Assembly: GCF_036711975.1 (NCBI RefSeq)
Contig: NC_091972.1
Location: forward strand, 5,089,001-5,153,000
Origin: Onthophagus taurus
Lineage: Eukaryota > Arthropoda > Insecta > Coleoptera > Scarabaeidae
Reading direction: 5' to 3'
Length of the DNA stretch: 64,000 nucleotides
The notes below the pieces were generated by a model. That model was not told the DNA's origin. It made no database searches and saw only the letters and a program-made list of their open reading frames with translations. Positions 37,301-48,441 of this stretch are shown in pieces. Numbering within the stretch: position 1 is the first letter of the stretch; each line of letters begins with the position of its first letter. Position numbers and translations under genes: made by a program.

Positions 37301-38478
37301 CGGCGTTGCAACCATACCGTATGATACGCAATTGATGTACAAGGTCACTTGCGCTCCTGGCTGCTTCTGGTTCACCGCAAGAATCATCGAACGGATTGCT
37401 GAATCGTCTTCTAGAGTGTCAACTGTGAACTGCTGGACTCTATCGCGACCATTCTCAATCGTTTCTATTATAACTATAATGAAATAATAATAACTATAAT
37501 CAATTTAAAACATATTTATTTTTAAAGCGAATAAAATAAAATTGTGAAATTGTTCATGGAATCTGTAACAAGGTTTCTCTCTATAGTGTTTTCACTGGAC
37601 TAGTTTCAGCGTAACACCTGGAAAAGGAGATATCTACCTTTTTCCATTATACTTACCGTTTTTGTCGATCCTATCCAGTAAAAACGAGAACTTATTTTCA
37701 GAGCCGGGGAACTCGACTGAAAATAACGTTTCAGGATGGCGCGATCTTCTTTTCGGTTTAATGTGTTTTAAAGTGAACACAATGTCGTCTTGTTCAATAA
37801 CAGATTCGAGTTCTTTACTTAAAGCTGAAAAGAAAAAAAAATTCATTTTGATAAGCGTTTATTTAAAAATCTGATTCAATCTTGCGGTTTAAAATTCCGC
37901 TAATTTGGTTATTCGATGTCGCAACGATGATGTCCTAAACCAGATCACGCAATATTTTCCGCCTTTTTCAAAAGAAAGCGTAGGTGTGAAACATTAGACA
38001 ATTTGTTCCGGTCATTTACCAAGTTATGTGTGACGTCATATGTTTCATATCACAACGAGGTTATTATTAAATCATTGCAAACAAAATGATTGTGATTGAA
38101 GATCTGAAATATCTTATAGGAAGTGGATAAATTTAATTTGGGATTTATTGAGTTTCTAATAGGTATTTTTAGCTTCCACTAATAAATTACATAAAGACGT
38201 CGATAAATTGTCACCTAAGTCCATTGGAAGGTTGCCAATTAGGCAATCCCCTTCCACATTAAATTAAAGTACACTGTTTTAGAAACGGTAATGAAGATAA
38301 TAAAGTTTTAATCTTTTTAAGTTAACTTAAATTTAAAGCTTTTTGAACACATAAATATTAATTTACTAAGAAGTAAAAATTATTCTTTAATAAATCTACC
38401 TGAATCAACTGGAATGGCTTCAGTAAACATGTAACAACATGTTGCTACAAGAAAGAACACTCCAACCCCCATCCCCAT
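28313..38478 (-). CDS. Tsp: Thrombospondin (pentameric TSP/COMP type)
   Basis: Eleven coding exons on the minus strand: 38478-38400, 37824-37657, 37473-37250, 32643-31515, 30851-30751, 30655-30437, 30175-29855, 29803-29457, 29403-29228, 29176-28439, 28380-28313. Phases close exactly to 1189 residues. Order of domains: signal peptide ([18 protein letters not shown], 1-18 or slightly longer); laminin-G-like N-domain (about 27-157, [19 protein letters not shown]); a linker with an RGD (225-227); a coiled coil ending in ECDIC (about 236-277), the inter-chain disulphide site of subgroup B thrombospondins; about nine EGF-like modules, six in exon 4; acidic Ca2+-binding type-3 repeats (about 715-945, [11 protein letters not shown] style); and the C-terminal lectin-like domain (about 948-1180). 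It is a secreted, Ca2+-binding matrix protein, known in flies for muscle-tendon attachment through integrin. NDUFB11 lies inside intron 3. Confidence 0.93.
30181..30436. mobile_element. Likely MITE or MITE end in Tsp intron 6
   Basis: TATACAGGGTGTATCAGG at 30183-30200 is the same type of terminus as the mariner-like repeats at 12014 and 41681 (CAGGGTGT after TA). A matching right end could not be found, so it may be a truncated copy. The intron sequence up to 30436 is otherwise featureless. Confidence 0.4.
32997..33407 (-). CDS. NDUFB11: NADH:ubiquinone oxidoreductase subunit B11 (complex I)
   Basis: Single-exon frame of 136 residues. The N-terminus is basic ([19 protein letters not shown]), as for a mitochondrial targeting sequence. 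It is followed by [22 protein letters not shown], one membrane helix (about 71-89, [19 protein letters not shown]), and the family signature [16 protein letters not shown], then [11 protein letters not shown] and [14 protein letters not shown] at the end. These blocks match animal NDUFB11 (fly NP15.6), an accessory membrane-arm subunit of complex I. It sits in the 4.6-kb third intron of thrombospondin on the same strand, and AATAAA follows shortly after the stop (near 32975). It must have its own promoter around 33410-33600. Confidence 0.94.
   Translation of the reverse strand: MSIVIRRLNLKFPHKTRNNITINRFLFGKKSTQKDSTCVVQEKNWVSYGFDRKNIHDDRRGMHSTFFFGVSLCLVGGIFFYSFAPHPTRDWAHREAFLELKRREDNQLPLVDPNLINPDNIILPTDEELENVEIII
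34080..34700. repeat. Degenerate purine-rich minisatellite in Tsp intron 3 (left part)
   Basis: Loose repeats of gatgttgagagatat-like words, with spacing that is multiples of about three bases, make many short frames open on the minus strand. A similar pattern continues at 35820-36110, beyond the Harbinger relic, so the insertion probably split one array. The unit is too diverged to define. Confidence 0.5.
34750..35618 (-). mobile_element. PIF/Harbinger-like DNA transposon relic
   Basis: Inverted ends share GCACGGATTACTGGCGCCAGT (left about 34775-34795, right about 35590-35610), with an outer tttcca block on both sides. The motif GGCGCCAGT recurs several times just inside the left end, as expected of transposase-binding subterminal repeats. 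The minus strand at 35313-35122 encodes [27 protein letters not shown] and YRLPKSTI, the N-terminal part of Harbinger (DDE_Tnp_4) transposases. The plus strand near 35015-35123 encodes [20 protein letters not shown], like the MADF/Myb-type second protein of these elements. Both frames are incomplete. Target duplication not identified. Confidence 0.75.
35820..36110. repeat. Degenerate purine-rich minisatellite in Tsp intron 3 (right part)
   Basis: Words such as gatgttgaggaagat and gagatgttggaag continue the pattern of 34080-34700. It is too decayed for a consensus. The short open frame 35648-35890 comes from it. Confidence 0.4.
36120..37249. other. Rest of Tsp intron 3, no gene called
   Basis: AT-rich. 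A 100-residue minus-strand frame at 36225-36527 is hydrophobic and vaguely like an insect odorant receptor, but was not strong enough to call. A short repeat of cattacagcatc occurs near 36545-36590. Confidence 0.4.
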
Positions 38479-38820
38479 ATTGCAGCCTCTCGTTCGAGAT
38501 GAACACACTCAGATGGTTTATTTTTTTTATGTCCACTCCAGAGACAGTCTCAATCAGGCTCACAGTCAACACTGGCTCTTCTCGAAGCAGTGGCCACCTT
38601 GTCACAGTTTTCAGGCGAAAAGAGAGTAGTGGGACTCAATCGAGCCACTTATAGCGGACCAGGGCTTATTTTCATCTTAAAGCTTATTCAATCGACAAAT
38701 CGCATTGAAAGAAATCATCTTATTAATAGACTACAACTTAATTTCTATGAAAATGACACTATCATGGTAAATTAAGATACAAAAAAGTTTTATTTGATCA
38801 TCTCATTAACAACTCAAGTT

Positions 38821-39069
38821 TTAAAATACATAATGTGGTACGGGATTACAGTATTCCCAATAACCACTAGAAGAAAAGCAAATCTGTTGATGGCAATTGT
38901 ACCAATATCCATGATGAGACCAACATGAATGGTGATGATGATGATGCCAGAAAACCGCTTGAATTTGGATAGTACAGATAATAATAAATAGGCAGGTTAT
39001 AATCTGAAATATTTTATACCAATTCATAACGATAATTAATTTTAGTTATTTACTTACGGCGATTTTCAT
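38821..39069 (-). CDS. Small secreted His/Cys-rich peptide
   Basis: Exon 1 is only four codons (39069-39058, MKIA|gtaagt) and exon 2 is 39003-38821; they join at phase 0 to give 64 residues. The N-terminus IITCLFIIICTIQIQA completes a signal peptide with cleavage likely after QA. The mature part begins VFWHHHHHH and contains four cysteines and many His, Trp and Tyr. A TATA box (tatataaa, minus strand, near 39125-39118) lies about 50 bases upstream of the start. The His cluster suggests metal binding, an inference only. It is the first of the cluster with this two-exon architecture and lies about 340 bases from the 5' end of the thrombospondin coding region on the same strand. Confidence 0.75.
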
Positions 39070-39129
39070 TTTGAATTTTCTTGTAAAACACTAAGCTATG
39101 TACTAAATTTGGAAACGTTTATATACCAT

Positions 39130-39829
39130 CGTAAATTTATGTTATCATATCGCGTTGACCTTTCAACTTCTAAAATTTTTGAACTATTAAAAGAGATATT
39201 TGGAAATGATTCGATAATAATTAGTAATATTTCTTTTAATAATTATTATTAGAAATATTACAAAGAAAAGTAAATATAAGTAAATCTTCTAACCCATAAT
39301 GTGACGTTATAACCTGTGTGGGATTAATTTGAGTATTCACAAATATGGTTAGTAGCAACAAATTGAATGCCAGGCGCCAGGTTCTTTCACGTCACGGTTG
39401 TATCGTAGGAGGATATTTTCTAAACCGTATACAATAAATGGCCATAATTCACGACGTGTATAGTTATTATGCAAGATATAGGTTTTACAAATGCAAAGAC
39501 CTATTGTTTTGTTACCGTAATAAATTTTAAAGTCGACATAAAATATTTATAAATTGATAAATTTTTGTGACAAATAATAATAGTTAACCAAAAAGAGTTG
39601 GTGTATCAAATTTATATTAATAAACCAGATTTAATCTTTACTTGAAAAAATTTTAAAACTATTCAGATTCCGCAATTAGGAAAAATTAAAAAAAATCATC
39701 TTTTGATATATTTTATTGATACTAAATACTAAATACACAGTGTAAATGTTAGCAACACCTTGTTTTTCTTTGGTACAATTATTATTCATTAATTTTCAAA
39801 AAATTGATTAAATCAAATAAAAGTTATGG
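39130..39829. other. Intergenic, no gene recognised
   Basis: AT-rich spacer between the His-rich peptide gene and a LINE relic. Nothing recognised. Confidence 0.5.
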
Positions 39830-40540
39830 ATAAACTTTAAGTAGCTATTAACAAAATTCATAAATGGACTAGGAATTGGAAAATGTAGCTTAACATTTTT
39901 AAGTCGATTCACATCACGAATGCCTCATTCCTCAAGTTAAATCAACAAAATATCTTAGGTCTCTACCTTGATGGAAGACTGAACCCTATACTCCTACACT
40001 CTCTTCTCTGTTTCAAAAAGATCTCCAATGTACGCAACTCCTCATCACATCTGTTCTGTATGAACAGATAATCGCTCCGTCCTTATCAACTCAGATTGAG
40101 ATAATCAAAGATTTTACCCACAAAAAGTGTATGAACTGTTGGGATAGGGTTAAGGGCTGCCATCTGTCTAAGGAAGTATTACATTATCCTTCAGCAGAGG
40201 CAGCCTTGTCTTTCGTAAGGCTTGGTAGATACGCTCTACGAACTGTAACGGGACTCGTCACGGGTCACTGTAAGTCCTCTCTGTCGCCTCTGTAAAGAGA
40301 GCGAAGAGACGGTCCGGTCTGCAAGACCTAAGAATGAGAGACTTCGGAGAGGAATGGCCGACCACAGATGGCATCAGGAACACACTTCTGAGCTGTATTC
40401 TAGCCTTCGGAAATTCCTTAGGCTGGTTGATGTAGCCGGAGAGAGTGCAGGATATACAAGGGGCCCGGTGGGGCCTAGGTGCTGTATGCGTAAGCATACC
40501 TCCGCTTTCCTACATACATACATCTGTTCTGTATTTGTGA
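39830..40540 (+). mobile_element. Decayed Jockey-group LINE: end of RT to C-terminus
   Basis: In order on the plus strand: NKIHKWTRNWKM and KSIHITNASF (the K..W...W.iklN..Ks.hi.F block), QQNILGLYLDGRLN (YLGxxLD block), RYALRTVTGLVTGHC (LRTLTGxLTGHC of the RNase H C-terminal region), then LCKESEETVRSA and LVDVAGESAGYTRGPVGP. Frameshifts and stops separate them. A piece of about 700 bp with no intact frame. It is related in type to the minus-strand relic at 5.2-5.8 kb. Confidence 0.75.
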
Positions 40541-41678
40541 TTACACTCTTTCGCCACAGACAATTTTGTCCGCTTATCAATCAATCTCTCTAACCATACA
40601 TGTTCGTTCGCATATCTATGAAATCTACATTCTCTTAAACGCTCTCCGCAGTTTGAATTAAGATTCTTATATACCATGCACCATTCCACATCTTTATGGT
40701 TACTCATCGAGTCTGAAAGTTAACCTCATCATCTCCCTTGTTTAGTATTACTCAGTCATCATAATCATCAAATAATTCATATAATGCAATCGTAAGAGTA
40801 TTAAAGCCATCTCCAAGCAAATCCATAACGCTTTCCTCAGCTTTTAACATAGCTTGTTATGCTCAAAATACACTTCCAATCACACCGCTAGTTAATTAGT
40901 ACCACAACCATGTCTCTTTCTCTCGCAGCATCATCCACACTCTTCATTGCCCTGTATAGTACGATTTTTGCAAATGCATCCATCCATCTTCCAAGGACAC
41001 TATTTGAAATTGATATCAACCACAGTGACCGTACACATGATCAAATTTAGAGAATATCTGTTATATCTATTATAGTTTCCCAAGTACGCTTCGTTTGATT
41101 CCACTGTTCTATCTGATAGATTTTTGCTAAAAGTCATGTACTTCCCCGAATCATCGTCTATCAGCACACTCTTCCCCTTCAATTTTCATACCCGATATGT
41201 CCTTCTACTGGGTCTACAATTTCATGAGTCCATGACGTTCTTCTTTTCATATTCCGGTTTTCTCACCGTTGTCGAGTGTAACCTGCTTGTAATTTCGCTT
41301 CAAAAATTGTTAGATAGGTATGGATGTGAAATAGGGAATATCAAGGAGATAGCCTCAGTCTGCTACTGTTTAACTTAATTAACAACGAATGTGCTGCATT
41401 GAATTGATCGCAGAGATGGATTATAAAAATTCTTGTACTAGAACTCTCTGAAAGTTGCAAAGGGCGCTATATTGAAGGCAAGAAGATGAATCCCTACATC
41501 ATCAATTTACAAACACCTAAGCGTTTACTAAGTTAAATGAGACCAATCTATCTATCCAATCTAAAAGTTCTAGCAGAGAAAATCTTAAAACAAATAAAAA
41601 TCATAACGAAAAGAACCGCAAAAAAGTAAAGATTGATTTATAGCAGCTACCTACGTAACGTGCAATAGTTCAGCGATA
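40541..41678. other. No gene recognised
   Basis: Short open frames on both strands (for example 40510-40707 and 41000-41182 minus) have a protein-like look but match no family that I know. They may be further decayed mobile DNA. Confidence 0.4.
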
Positions 41679-41680
41679 TA

Positions 41681-42876
41681 CAGGGTGTATCTGAATGACG
41701 TGCCCAAACTTCAGGGGGTGATACTTTAGGCAATTTTAAGGTTACTTTGATATATGAATCATGGGCGACTTGGACTCCCCTAAGGAGCTACACCGCTCCA
41801 AAAATGGCGGAAAATTTTGGTTAAATTTTTTTTCTCAAAAACCATAAACGCTAGGAAAACGAAATTTGGGGAATATGTTTAACTCATAGTAGGGCACGTT
41901 TTCACCCTATTTGTACTTTGAAGCTATCCTTCTAAAGTACTAAACGTAACCACCCCCTTTACATTTTTGCTAACATTTTTTTATGCAGATGGTAAATACA
42001 TTAAAAAAAAATTTGCATAGGTAGGTGAAAGTATCCTAAAACTTTTTTGTCTCTCTAAAATTTTTCCAAAAACGACTAATTTTTGAGAAAAAAAATAATA
42101 AAGCAAACACTGCCCGTTAAATAACGGGGTTGTTTAGCAAAAGTTGGAATGAATTTTTAATGAAAAAATCTTAGTAGGCTTTGCAATCTTTGTCAAAAAT
42201 ATATTTGACGTTGAAATGTCAGTGTTTTTCTTACTATTATTATTGGTTTTAAATTAATTTTCTACTGCATTTACGCTCGTTCACTCGACGTTTCAAAATT
42301 TTAAATAAAACAATAATAATAGTAAGAAAAGCACTGACAATTAAACGTCAAAAATATTTCTGACAAAGATTGCAAGGCCTACTAAGATTTTTTCAATAAT
42401 AATTCATTCCAACTTTTGATTAACAACGCTACAGCTTAACAGTTAGTGTTTGCTTAATTAATTTTTTTCTCAGAAATTATTAACTTTTCGAAAAACATCA
42501 GAGAGGCAAAAAAGTTTTAGAATATTTTCATCTATCTAAATAAAATATTTCCAATGTATTTGTCACCGTCATAAAAAAAATCTAGACTAAAATTGAACGG
42601 GGGTGGTTATGTTTAGTAACTTAGAAGGGAAGATTGAAAGTACAAATAGACTCGAAACATGCCCTATTATAAGCTAAACTTATTTCCCAAATTTCATTTT
42701 CCTGGTGTTTATGGTTTTCGGGAAAAAAATAATAAACCAAAATTTTTCGCCATTTTTGAAGGGGCGTAGCTCCGTAGGGGAGTCGAAATCGCTCATATCT
42801 TATATAAGAAAGTACCCTTAAAATTGCCTAAAGAATCACCCCCTGAAGTTTGGGCACGTCATTCAGATACACCCTG
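41681..42876. mobile_element. 1.2-kb foldback MITE with mariner-type ends
   Basis: It begins CAGGGTGTATCTGAATGACG and ends with its reverse complement, flanked by TA (41679-41680, 42877-42878). The inverted similarity continues all the way in (gtgcccaaacttcaggggg, ccgctccaaaaatggcg, cttactattattattgg and their inverted partners) to a centre near 42280. Essentially the whole element is a palindrome with roughly 560-bp arms and no coding capacity, so it moves, if at all, with a transposase made elsewhere. Confidence 0.88.
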
Positions 42877-42878
42877 TA

Positions 42879-44009
42879 TTTATCAACTGCAAGCTTGAAA
42901 TAGAATTTGCCATGCAATAAGTACTCGAACATTTCCATTTTTGAGATTTATCAATTTATCTGAAACTTATTCACGATTAGGCTGTTAGGCTTTTTAATGT
43001 CCTTTGTGATTCTATTCGTTTAGCAATTCCAGTACTTACTTGTTTACAATAATTATTCCGTTGAGGTTTTTTGGTAGATATCATTTAACGATAAATTAAT
43101 TTCTTTGTTTCGCTCACACATTAATATTAACATTATTGAATTGAATAATGTTTTTTCTTATGTGCTACTCTTTGTTCTTAAGAGGGCTGAATGGTGAAAT
43201 AAATTTAAGAATTTTTATTATGGGTGTAATATGTGTTAAAATGTTAATCAAGATATTATTGGATTTTATAAATCTAAAGAACCGACATGAGAAAAGGTTA
43301 AAGTAAAACTGAGCGATTTGAAACGATTCCTGATTTTATATAAGATTTACCCACGCTAATTGAAAATCACTTAAACTAATTAAGATCTAACGCAAATCAA
43401 TTTACGTCAATGGCTATAAATGTAAAAGGATTATTAAAAAATAATTAAAGAGTACTCAAAGGTGCTACTCAAGGTACTTCCCGAATTACGATCGCATGTT
43501 AAGATGACTCAAGTTATGAAGATTCTGGTCTCGCTACCGGCTATAATTTTTTATTAACGAATACACGGGAATAACCAAAGCATACACACTACACGTTACA
43601 TCATATTTTTTTTATTAGAATTAACTATTATTTATGAGGAAAAATTTCATGTAAAATATAAATCCTTTAAAATAATTTGATTTTATTAATAAATATATTA
43701 AAGAACACAACTAAAAAAATGGATTTTTCCACATGAAATTACTAGTTCCAGTATAGTAGTATAATTCAATAGTTTTCTTTGTTTATTATTCATAAAAGTT
43801 CATAGTAAAAGATTGAAAACAAGTTAATCGTTTCTAACGGGCAGCGATTCTCGCTATATTGAAAAAGTCAATGTCGTAATAAGGTAATTTTTGCATTTTT
43901 TTTCACTCGTCTTCATTCAAATCCCAAATTACCTGTGCAGAAGCTGTGGTTTCCACTGACCTTCGAGATTATGGCTCATCATCGCTCATCACTCTCATCA
44001 TCATGTGTG
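42879..44009. other. Intergenic, no gene recognised
   Basis: AT-rich spacer. The stretch near 43990-44020 leads into the promoter of the Gly-rich gene. Confidence 0.5.
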
Positions 44010-44045
44010 TATATAAAAGCCGCTCAATTACTGGGAATGTATCTT
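44010..44045 (+). promoter_or_regulatory. TATA box of the 44-kb Gly-rich gene
   Basis: TATATAAAAG at 44010-44019 lies about 65 bases before the start codon at 44086, so the leader would be about 40 bases, as in the other genes of the cluster. Confidence 0.7.
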
Positions 44046-44085
44046 CTTTACTTTGTTGCTTTCAAAGAAACAGTGTTCAAACAAC

Positions 44086-44474
44086 ATGGTTCAACATAAT
44101 TTGATTAAGGTAATAATATTTGTTACAAATTTAAATTGTTATAACTAAAATTTAATTTTTATGGTTATTTTTTTTATTATTATTTTTTGCAGATTTTGTT
44201 GGTGTGTGTCATTTTCTTAGTAGCAGTGTTTGCTGCTCCTAATCCAGGATGTTGTGGTGGAGGTTATGGTAGACGTGGTTATGGTGGATATAGAAAAGGA
44301 TACGGCGGTGGATTAGGCGGTGGATATGGTGGTGGTTTTGGCGGTGGATATGGTGGAGGTTACGGAGGTGGTGGTGGATTCGGAGGCGGTTTCGGTGGTG
44401 GATACGGAGGTGGATACGGTGGTGGATTTGGAGGTGGTTACGGCGGAGGAGGTCACAAAAAATATTGGGGTTAA
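44086..44474 (+). CDS. Secreted Gly-rich protein
   Basis: Exons 44086-44109 (MVQHNLIK|gtaata) and 44193-44474 join at phase 0 to give 101 residues. Residues 9-22 (ILLVCVIFLVAVFA) form the signal peptide core. The mature part starts APNPGCCGGGYGRRGYGG and continues as GGGYGGGFGG-like repeats, ending GHKKYWG. Such Gly/Tyr-rich secreted proteins occur in insect cuticle, silk or glue, and among Gly-rich immune peptides; sequence alone does not decide. The second open frame at 44320-44550 is an antiphase artefact of the repeat. Confidence 0.8.
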
Positions 44475-44639
44475 AGAAAGTTACTATAAAAAGGAAACAG
44501 AATTTGTGATCAGAATTTTGATATTGGTTTTTTTAAAATTTTACTATTAATCTACTTAATGATTATTTTGTACTTTGTCCTGAATCTTTGTAACATTAAA
44601 TTTTCTTCTTTATATTGTTATGTTTAATTATATTTCATT

Positions 44640-44822
44640 TCAAATCAACACAATTTTTTTACCTAATCAAAAACCATAATTTAAACAATTTAATGTGCAA
44701 AGTTTGATTTAAAAAAATTATTTATGGAAAATAAGAAATTATTTATAGAAAATCAAATCTTCATTAAATTTGCTTTAAAATGATCTTTATTTCGTCATCA
44801 TATCTCAATTCGTTCTTGAGAT
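44640..44822. repeat. Local degenerate repeat, left of the LINE
   Basis: The block around aaatttgctttaaaatgatc ... catatctcaattcgttcttgagata recurs in diverged form at about 47790-47870 and 47965-48030. The LINE at 44.8-47.7 kb was inserted into this repeat tract. Confidence 0.6.
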
Positions 44823-47692
44823 AAAAGTTTCCCTGAAGAAATTATCGTTATCGTGTGGTGTTATTTATAAGCCCCCGAACATAGCTGCTGGAGACTTTAT
44901 AGCTTCCTTTGAAGAAGTATTGGCACAAGTTACTTTATTGGCTGACGATGTCTTATGCGTTGGGGACTTTAACATAGATATGCTCAAATCTGACACGGCA
45001 GCTGTTTCTGAATTGATTAATACTCTGGAGGTGTTTGGACTGCAGCGGCTAATTAAAGAGCCAACACGAGTCACCCCGAAAACTGCCACTTTGCTTGATG
45101 TTATTCTGTTCTCTAACGATGAATTAGTGTCTGATAGTGGGGTGTTGGATAATGATCTGTCGGATCATTCTCTGGTCTTTGTTGAGCTACATACACCACA
45201 GGAGAGGGTTGTACCCCTTTTCAAGACATATCGGAACTACGTTGGTTTTAGCGAGTTAATGTTTTATGAGTACTTACAATCATTGCCCTGGCGAATTCTA
45301 TACGAGATACAGACTATAGATGAAAAAGTTAGATTTCTAACTGAAAATATACTAGTGCTATTGGATCTGCACGCGCCGCTAAAGAAAGCTCGAATTACTA
45401 AGCCAGGGACCCCCTGGATATCTGCTGAACTAAGAGCAGCAATGCAAAATCGAGATAAACTGCTTCAATCTTTTAAGCGCTCACGACACCCCGCGCATTG
45501 GCAGCTATATAAAACGGCGCGTAACTTGGTTACAAATATGCATCGTAATTGTAAACAAAAATATTTACAAAATTTTTTGGATTTGGGTAACGGTGCTAAG
45601 ACCTGGCATACTTTGAAATCCACGAAATTAATTAAGTCCAAACATAGATCGCTTCCCAACCACTTTCAAGATGCTCCTATTATTAACGATTTCTTTATTG
45701 ATTCGCTTCCCAGCACTAATACCACCGTTGATAATAATATGTATTCCAACTTAAATGAACGTGTTGTAATCCCTCTCAGATTTTCTACAGTATCTGAAAG
45801 CGATGTTCTGAAGATTTTGAAATCAATTAAATCTAATGCAATTGGTACCGATGGAGTATCGGTTAAAACATTAGAATACTGTATGCCATTTCTAGTGCCT
45901 TATGTCACACATCTTGTTAATTTTTGTATTCAAAATAGTGTATTTCCTTCTTTGTGGAAAGTAGCAGTCGTGCGCCCGATTCCAAAAGTTGCTAATCCGA
46001 TCCTCGTTTCTGACCTTCGTCCAATAAGTATACTAACGGCAATGTCAAAAATCATGGAAAAAATTATTAATGGTCAACTGCAGCATCACCTGGAAATTAA
46101 TAACATCCTTCCTTCGGTTCAGTCTGGATTTAGACATGGTCACAGTTGTACGACTGCTTTAACGTGTGTAATCGATGACATAATGGGTGTAACAGATAGA
46201 GGGTACATGACTATACTTGTTCTATTGGATTACACGAAGGCATTTGATACAGTAAATCACAACCTCTTACTAACTATTTTAAAGCACTATGGGCTGGAAG
46301 ATTCAGCAGTTGCATTCTTTGAGAATTTCTTAAGTGGTCGTCAACAATACGTGCAGCTGTCTAACCATCAATCTAATACGCCTACTTGGCTCGGGTGTGG
46401 CGCAGGGTTCTGTGCTCTCCCCAACCCTGTTCTCAATTTACACAGCACCTTTAAGTAATATTTTTAAGTACTGCAAAGTTCATTTTTACGCAGACGATAC
46501 TCAGGTGTATATATCATATAAACCTCAAGAACAACAACATTATCTGAATTTATTGAATATAGAATTGTCGGATCTGGTGTCTGCCGCCAACCATCACAGT
46601 TTAGTAATCAATCCGAATAAATCAAAAGTTATGATATTTGGCCGAAAAATGGATATTTTGCGTTATGGTGGAGATGTCAGGGTAACGGTCAACAGATCAA
46701 CGCTCCCCATTGTATCTGAAGCACGTAATTTAGGGTTGGTGATGGATTCGGATTTGAGATTCCGGAGTCACGTGACAAGTATGCTTCAGGGTGCGTTTGG
46801 TAAACTAAAAGCTCTGTACCCCTCTCGCCATCTTCTCACTGTCAACACTAAGACTCTACTTTGTAATGCGCTGATTTTATCAAAATTTAATTTTGGAGAT
46901 GTGGTGTATGGGCCGTCTTTACTTAGGGTCGATGAGCAGCGCATACAGAGGGTTCAGAACGCCTGTCTGCGATTTATTTTCGGGATTAGGAAGTATGACA
47001 GAATTTCACATAAGTTGACAGAGGTAAAATGGCTTAATATGGTCCGTAGGAGGCAACTGCATTGTTGTGTGTTTTATTACAACATAATTCAGAGAGAAAA
47101 GCCTCAATATTTATGCCAAAAAATTCAATATCGCACTGACATTCATAACTTGAATTTGAGATTCAGGGGGGCTCTGTCACCTCCTAACTACAATACGGAG
47201 TTATTTAAACGGAGCTTCAGTTATCAGATTGTAAAGATGTACAATGATTTACCCACTGAACGAAACTGCTTGCAAGCGTCTCCTCATTTAAAAAGCGAGT
47301 GTTTGGTTGCTTACTTGATCAACAGACGGCCATCCTAACTATTTAAATGTAAGGCGAAGGTGGCATTTATTAAGTATTAGTTTTCTTTTTTTTTACATTT
47401 TTTTCTTCCGTTTCTGTCTGTACTGACAGAGGTATTTCTTTAATTATTTTCTTTATATATTTAGTTTGTTCGCTTGTTGCTGAACGCTTTGGAATTTTTT
47501 GAATATTATTATAATGGAATTTAAGGTTAAGTTGAGCAGTGTCTCGGCACTGAACTTCGCCATTTCGTACTATTATAATTTACTAGTGAATTTAGTATTT
47601 TATTTTATTTTATTTTTTTTGTTTTGTATAGAATATTTAATTTGTTAATTTGATGTTGGTACGAATAAAGACATTATTATTATTATTAGATA
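44823..47692 (+). mobile_element. 5'-truncated CR1/Jockey-group LINE, nearly intact RT
   Basis: Starts inside the endonuclease domain (YKPPN near 44870, then VGDFNIDML, LSDHSLVFV) and runs through a full reverse transcriptase: DLRPISILTAMSKIMEK, VQSGFRHGHSCTTAL, LLDYTKAFDTVNH, VAQGSVLSPTLFSIY, HFYADDTQVY (catalytic YADD), ARNLGLVMDSDLRF, and C-terminal MYNDLPTERNCLQ. The coding frame is 44865-46400 and then continues in another frame to 47338; the two overlap near 46334-46458, consistent with one small frameshift just before the QGSVLSP block. The 3' end is an (ATT)n run near 47676-47692. The near-complete frame indicates a fairly recent insertion. Classification within the CR1/Jockey superfamily is not resolved. 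Confidence 0.87.
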
Positions 47693-48370
47693 CGATTTGT
47701 TATTTTCCACTCTTAAAATCTATCACAATCAAAAGTGCATTAAAAATCATAACAGCGATGTTTATCGAAAATAAGAAATGGCACATTCAATCTCTATTAA
47801 ATTTGCTTTAAACTGTTGGTTAGTTCATCATGATATCTCAATTCGTTCCTGAGATATTATTCTTTCAATTTCTGTTCTTTAAATCTGTTAAAATCAAAAG
47901 TGCACAGTTGGGTTCAAAAGTTATAACAACACCGTTTATGGAACATAAGAAATTGTTTAAGGCACACTAAATTTCAATTGAAAATGCTTTAAAATGTTTG
48001 TTGATTCGCAGTTCGTTCTTGAAATATGATAATTTCTACTTTTCAAATACAAAGTTAGGCTTAAAATTTGATTTAAAACGATCTTTATTTCATTCTTTGC
48101 ATCTTCAGGATGTACAGATGCAAGTTAAAAAAGTTTTTATGGCATCTATGCATTTTAAAAGTGAACTATATATAATATGTAAGTATATTTCTTGATTATG
48201 TTACCTGAATAGAACACAACCGATGTTACTCTTCTGCTGTGGGTGTTGCAGGTACAAGGCAACACCCATTATTCAAAAAGAACAAATATGAAGCTGTAGG
48301 AATAAAGGATTTGTTATATGTGGATATCAAAACGAGTGTATTATTGCTGTGAAAATCTTTTTATTTTTAT
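47693..48370. repeat. Local degenerate repeat, right of the LINE
   Basis: Two further diverged copies of the block seen at 44640-44822 (tctcaattcgttcctgagata near 47838; attcgcagttcgttcttgaaata near 48004), with attached words such as aatcaaaagtgca. From 48100 to 48370 nothing is recognised; it is the 3' flank of the next gene. Confidence 0.5.
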
Positions 48371-48441
48371 ATTAAACAAATCCTGGCCAGTATTCAAATT
48401 TCAATCGGTTGTTTAAGCTACTAAATATTTTATCCTTAAAT

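Noticed and set aside
38420-38605. 61-residue minus frame at the 5' end of thrombospondin
   Set aside because: It overlaps the signal-peptide exon in another frame; the frame starting at 38478 gives a signal peptide and the correct phase.
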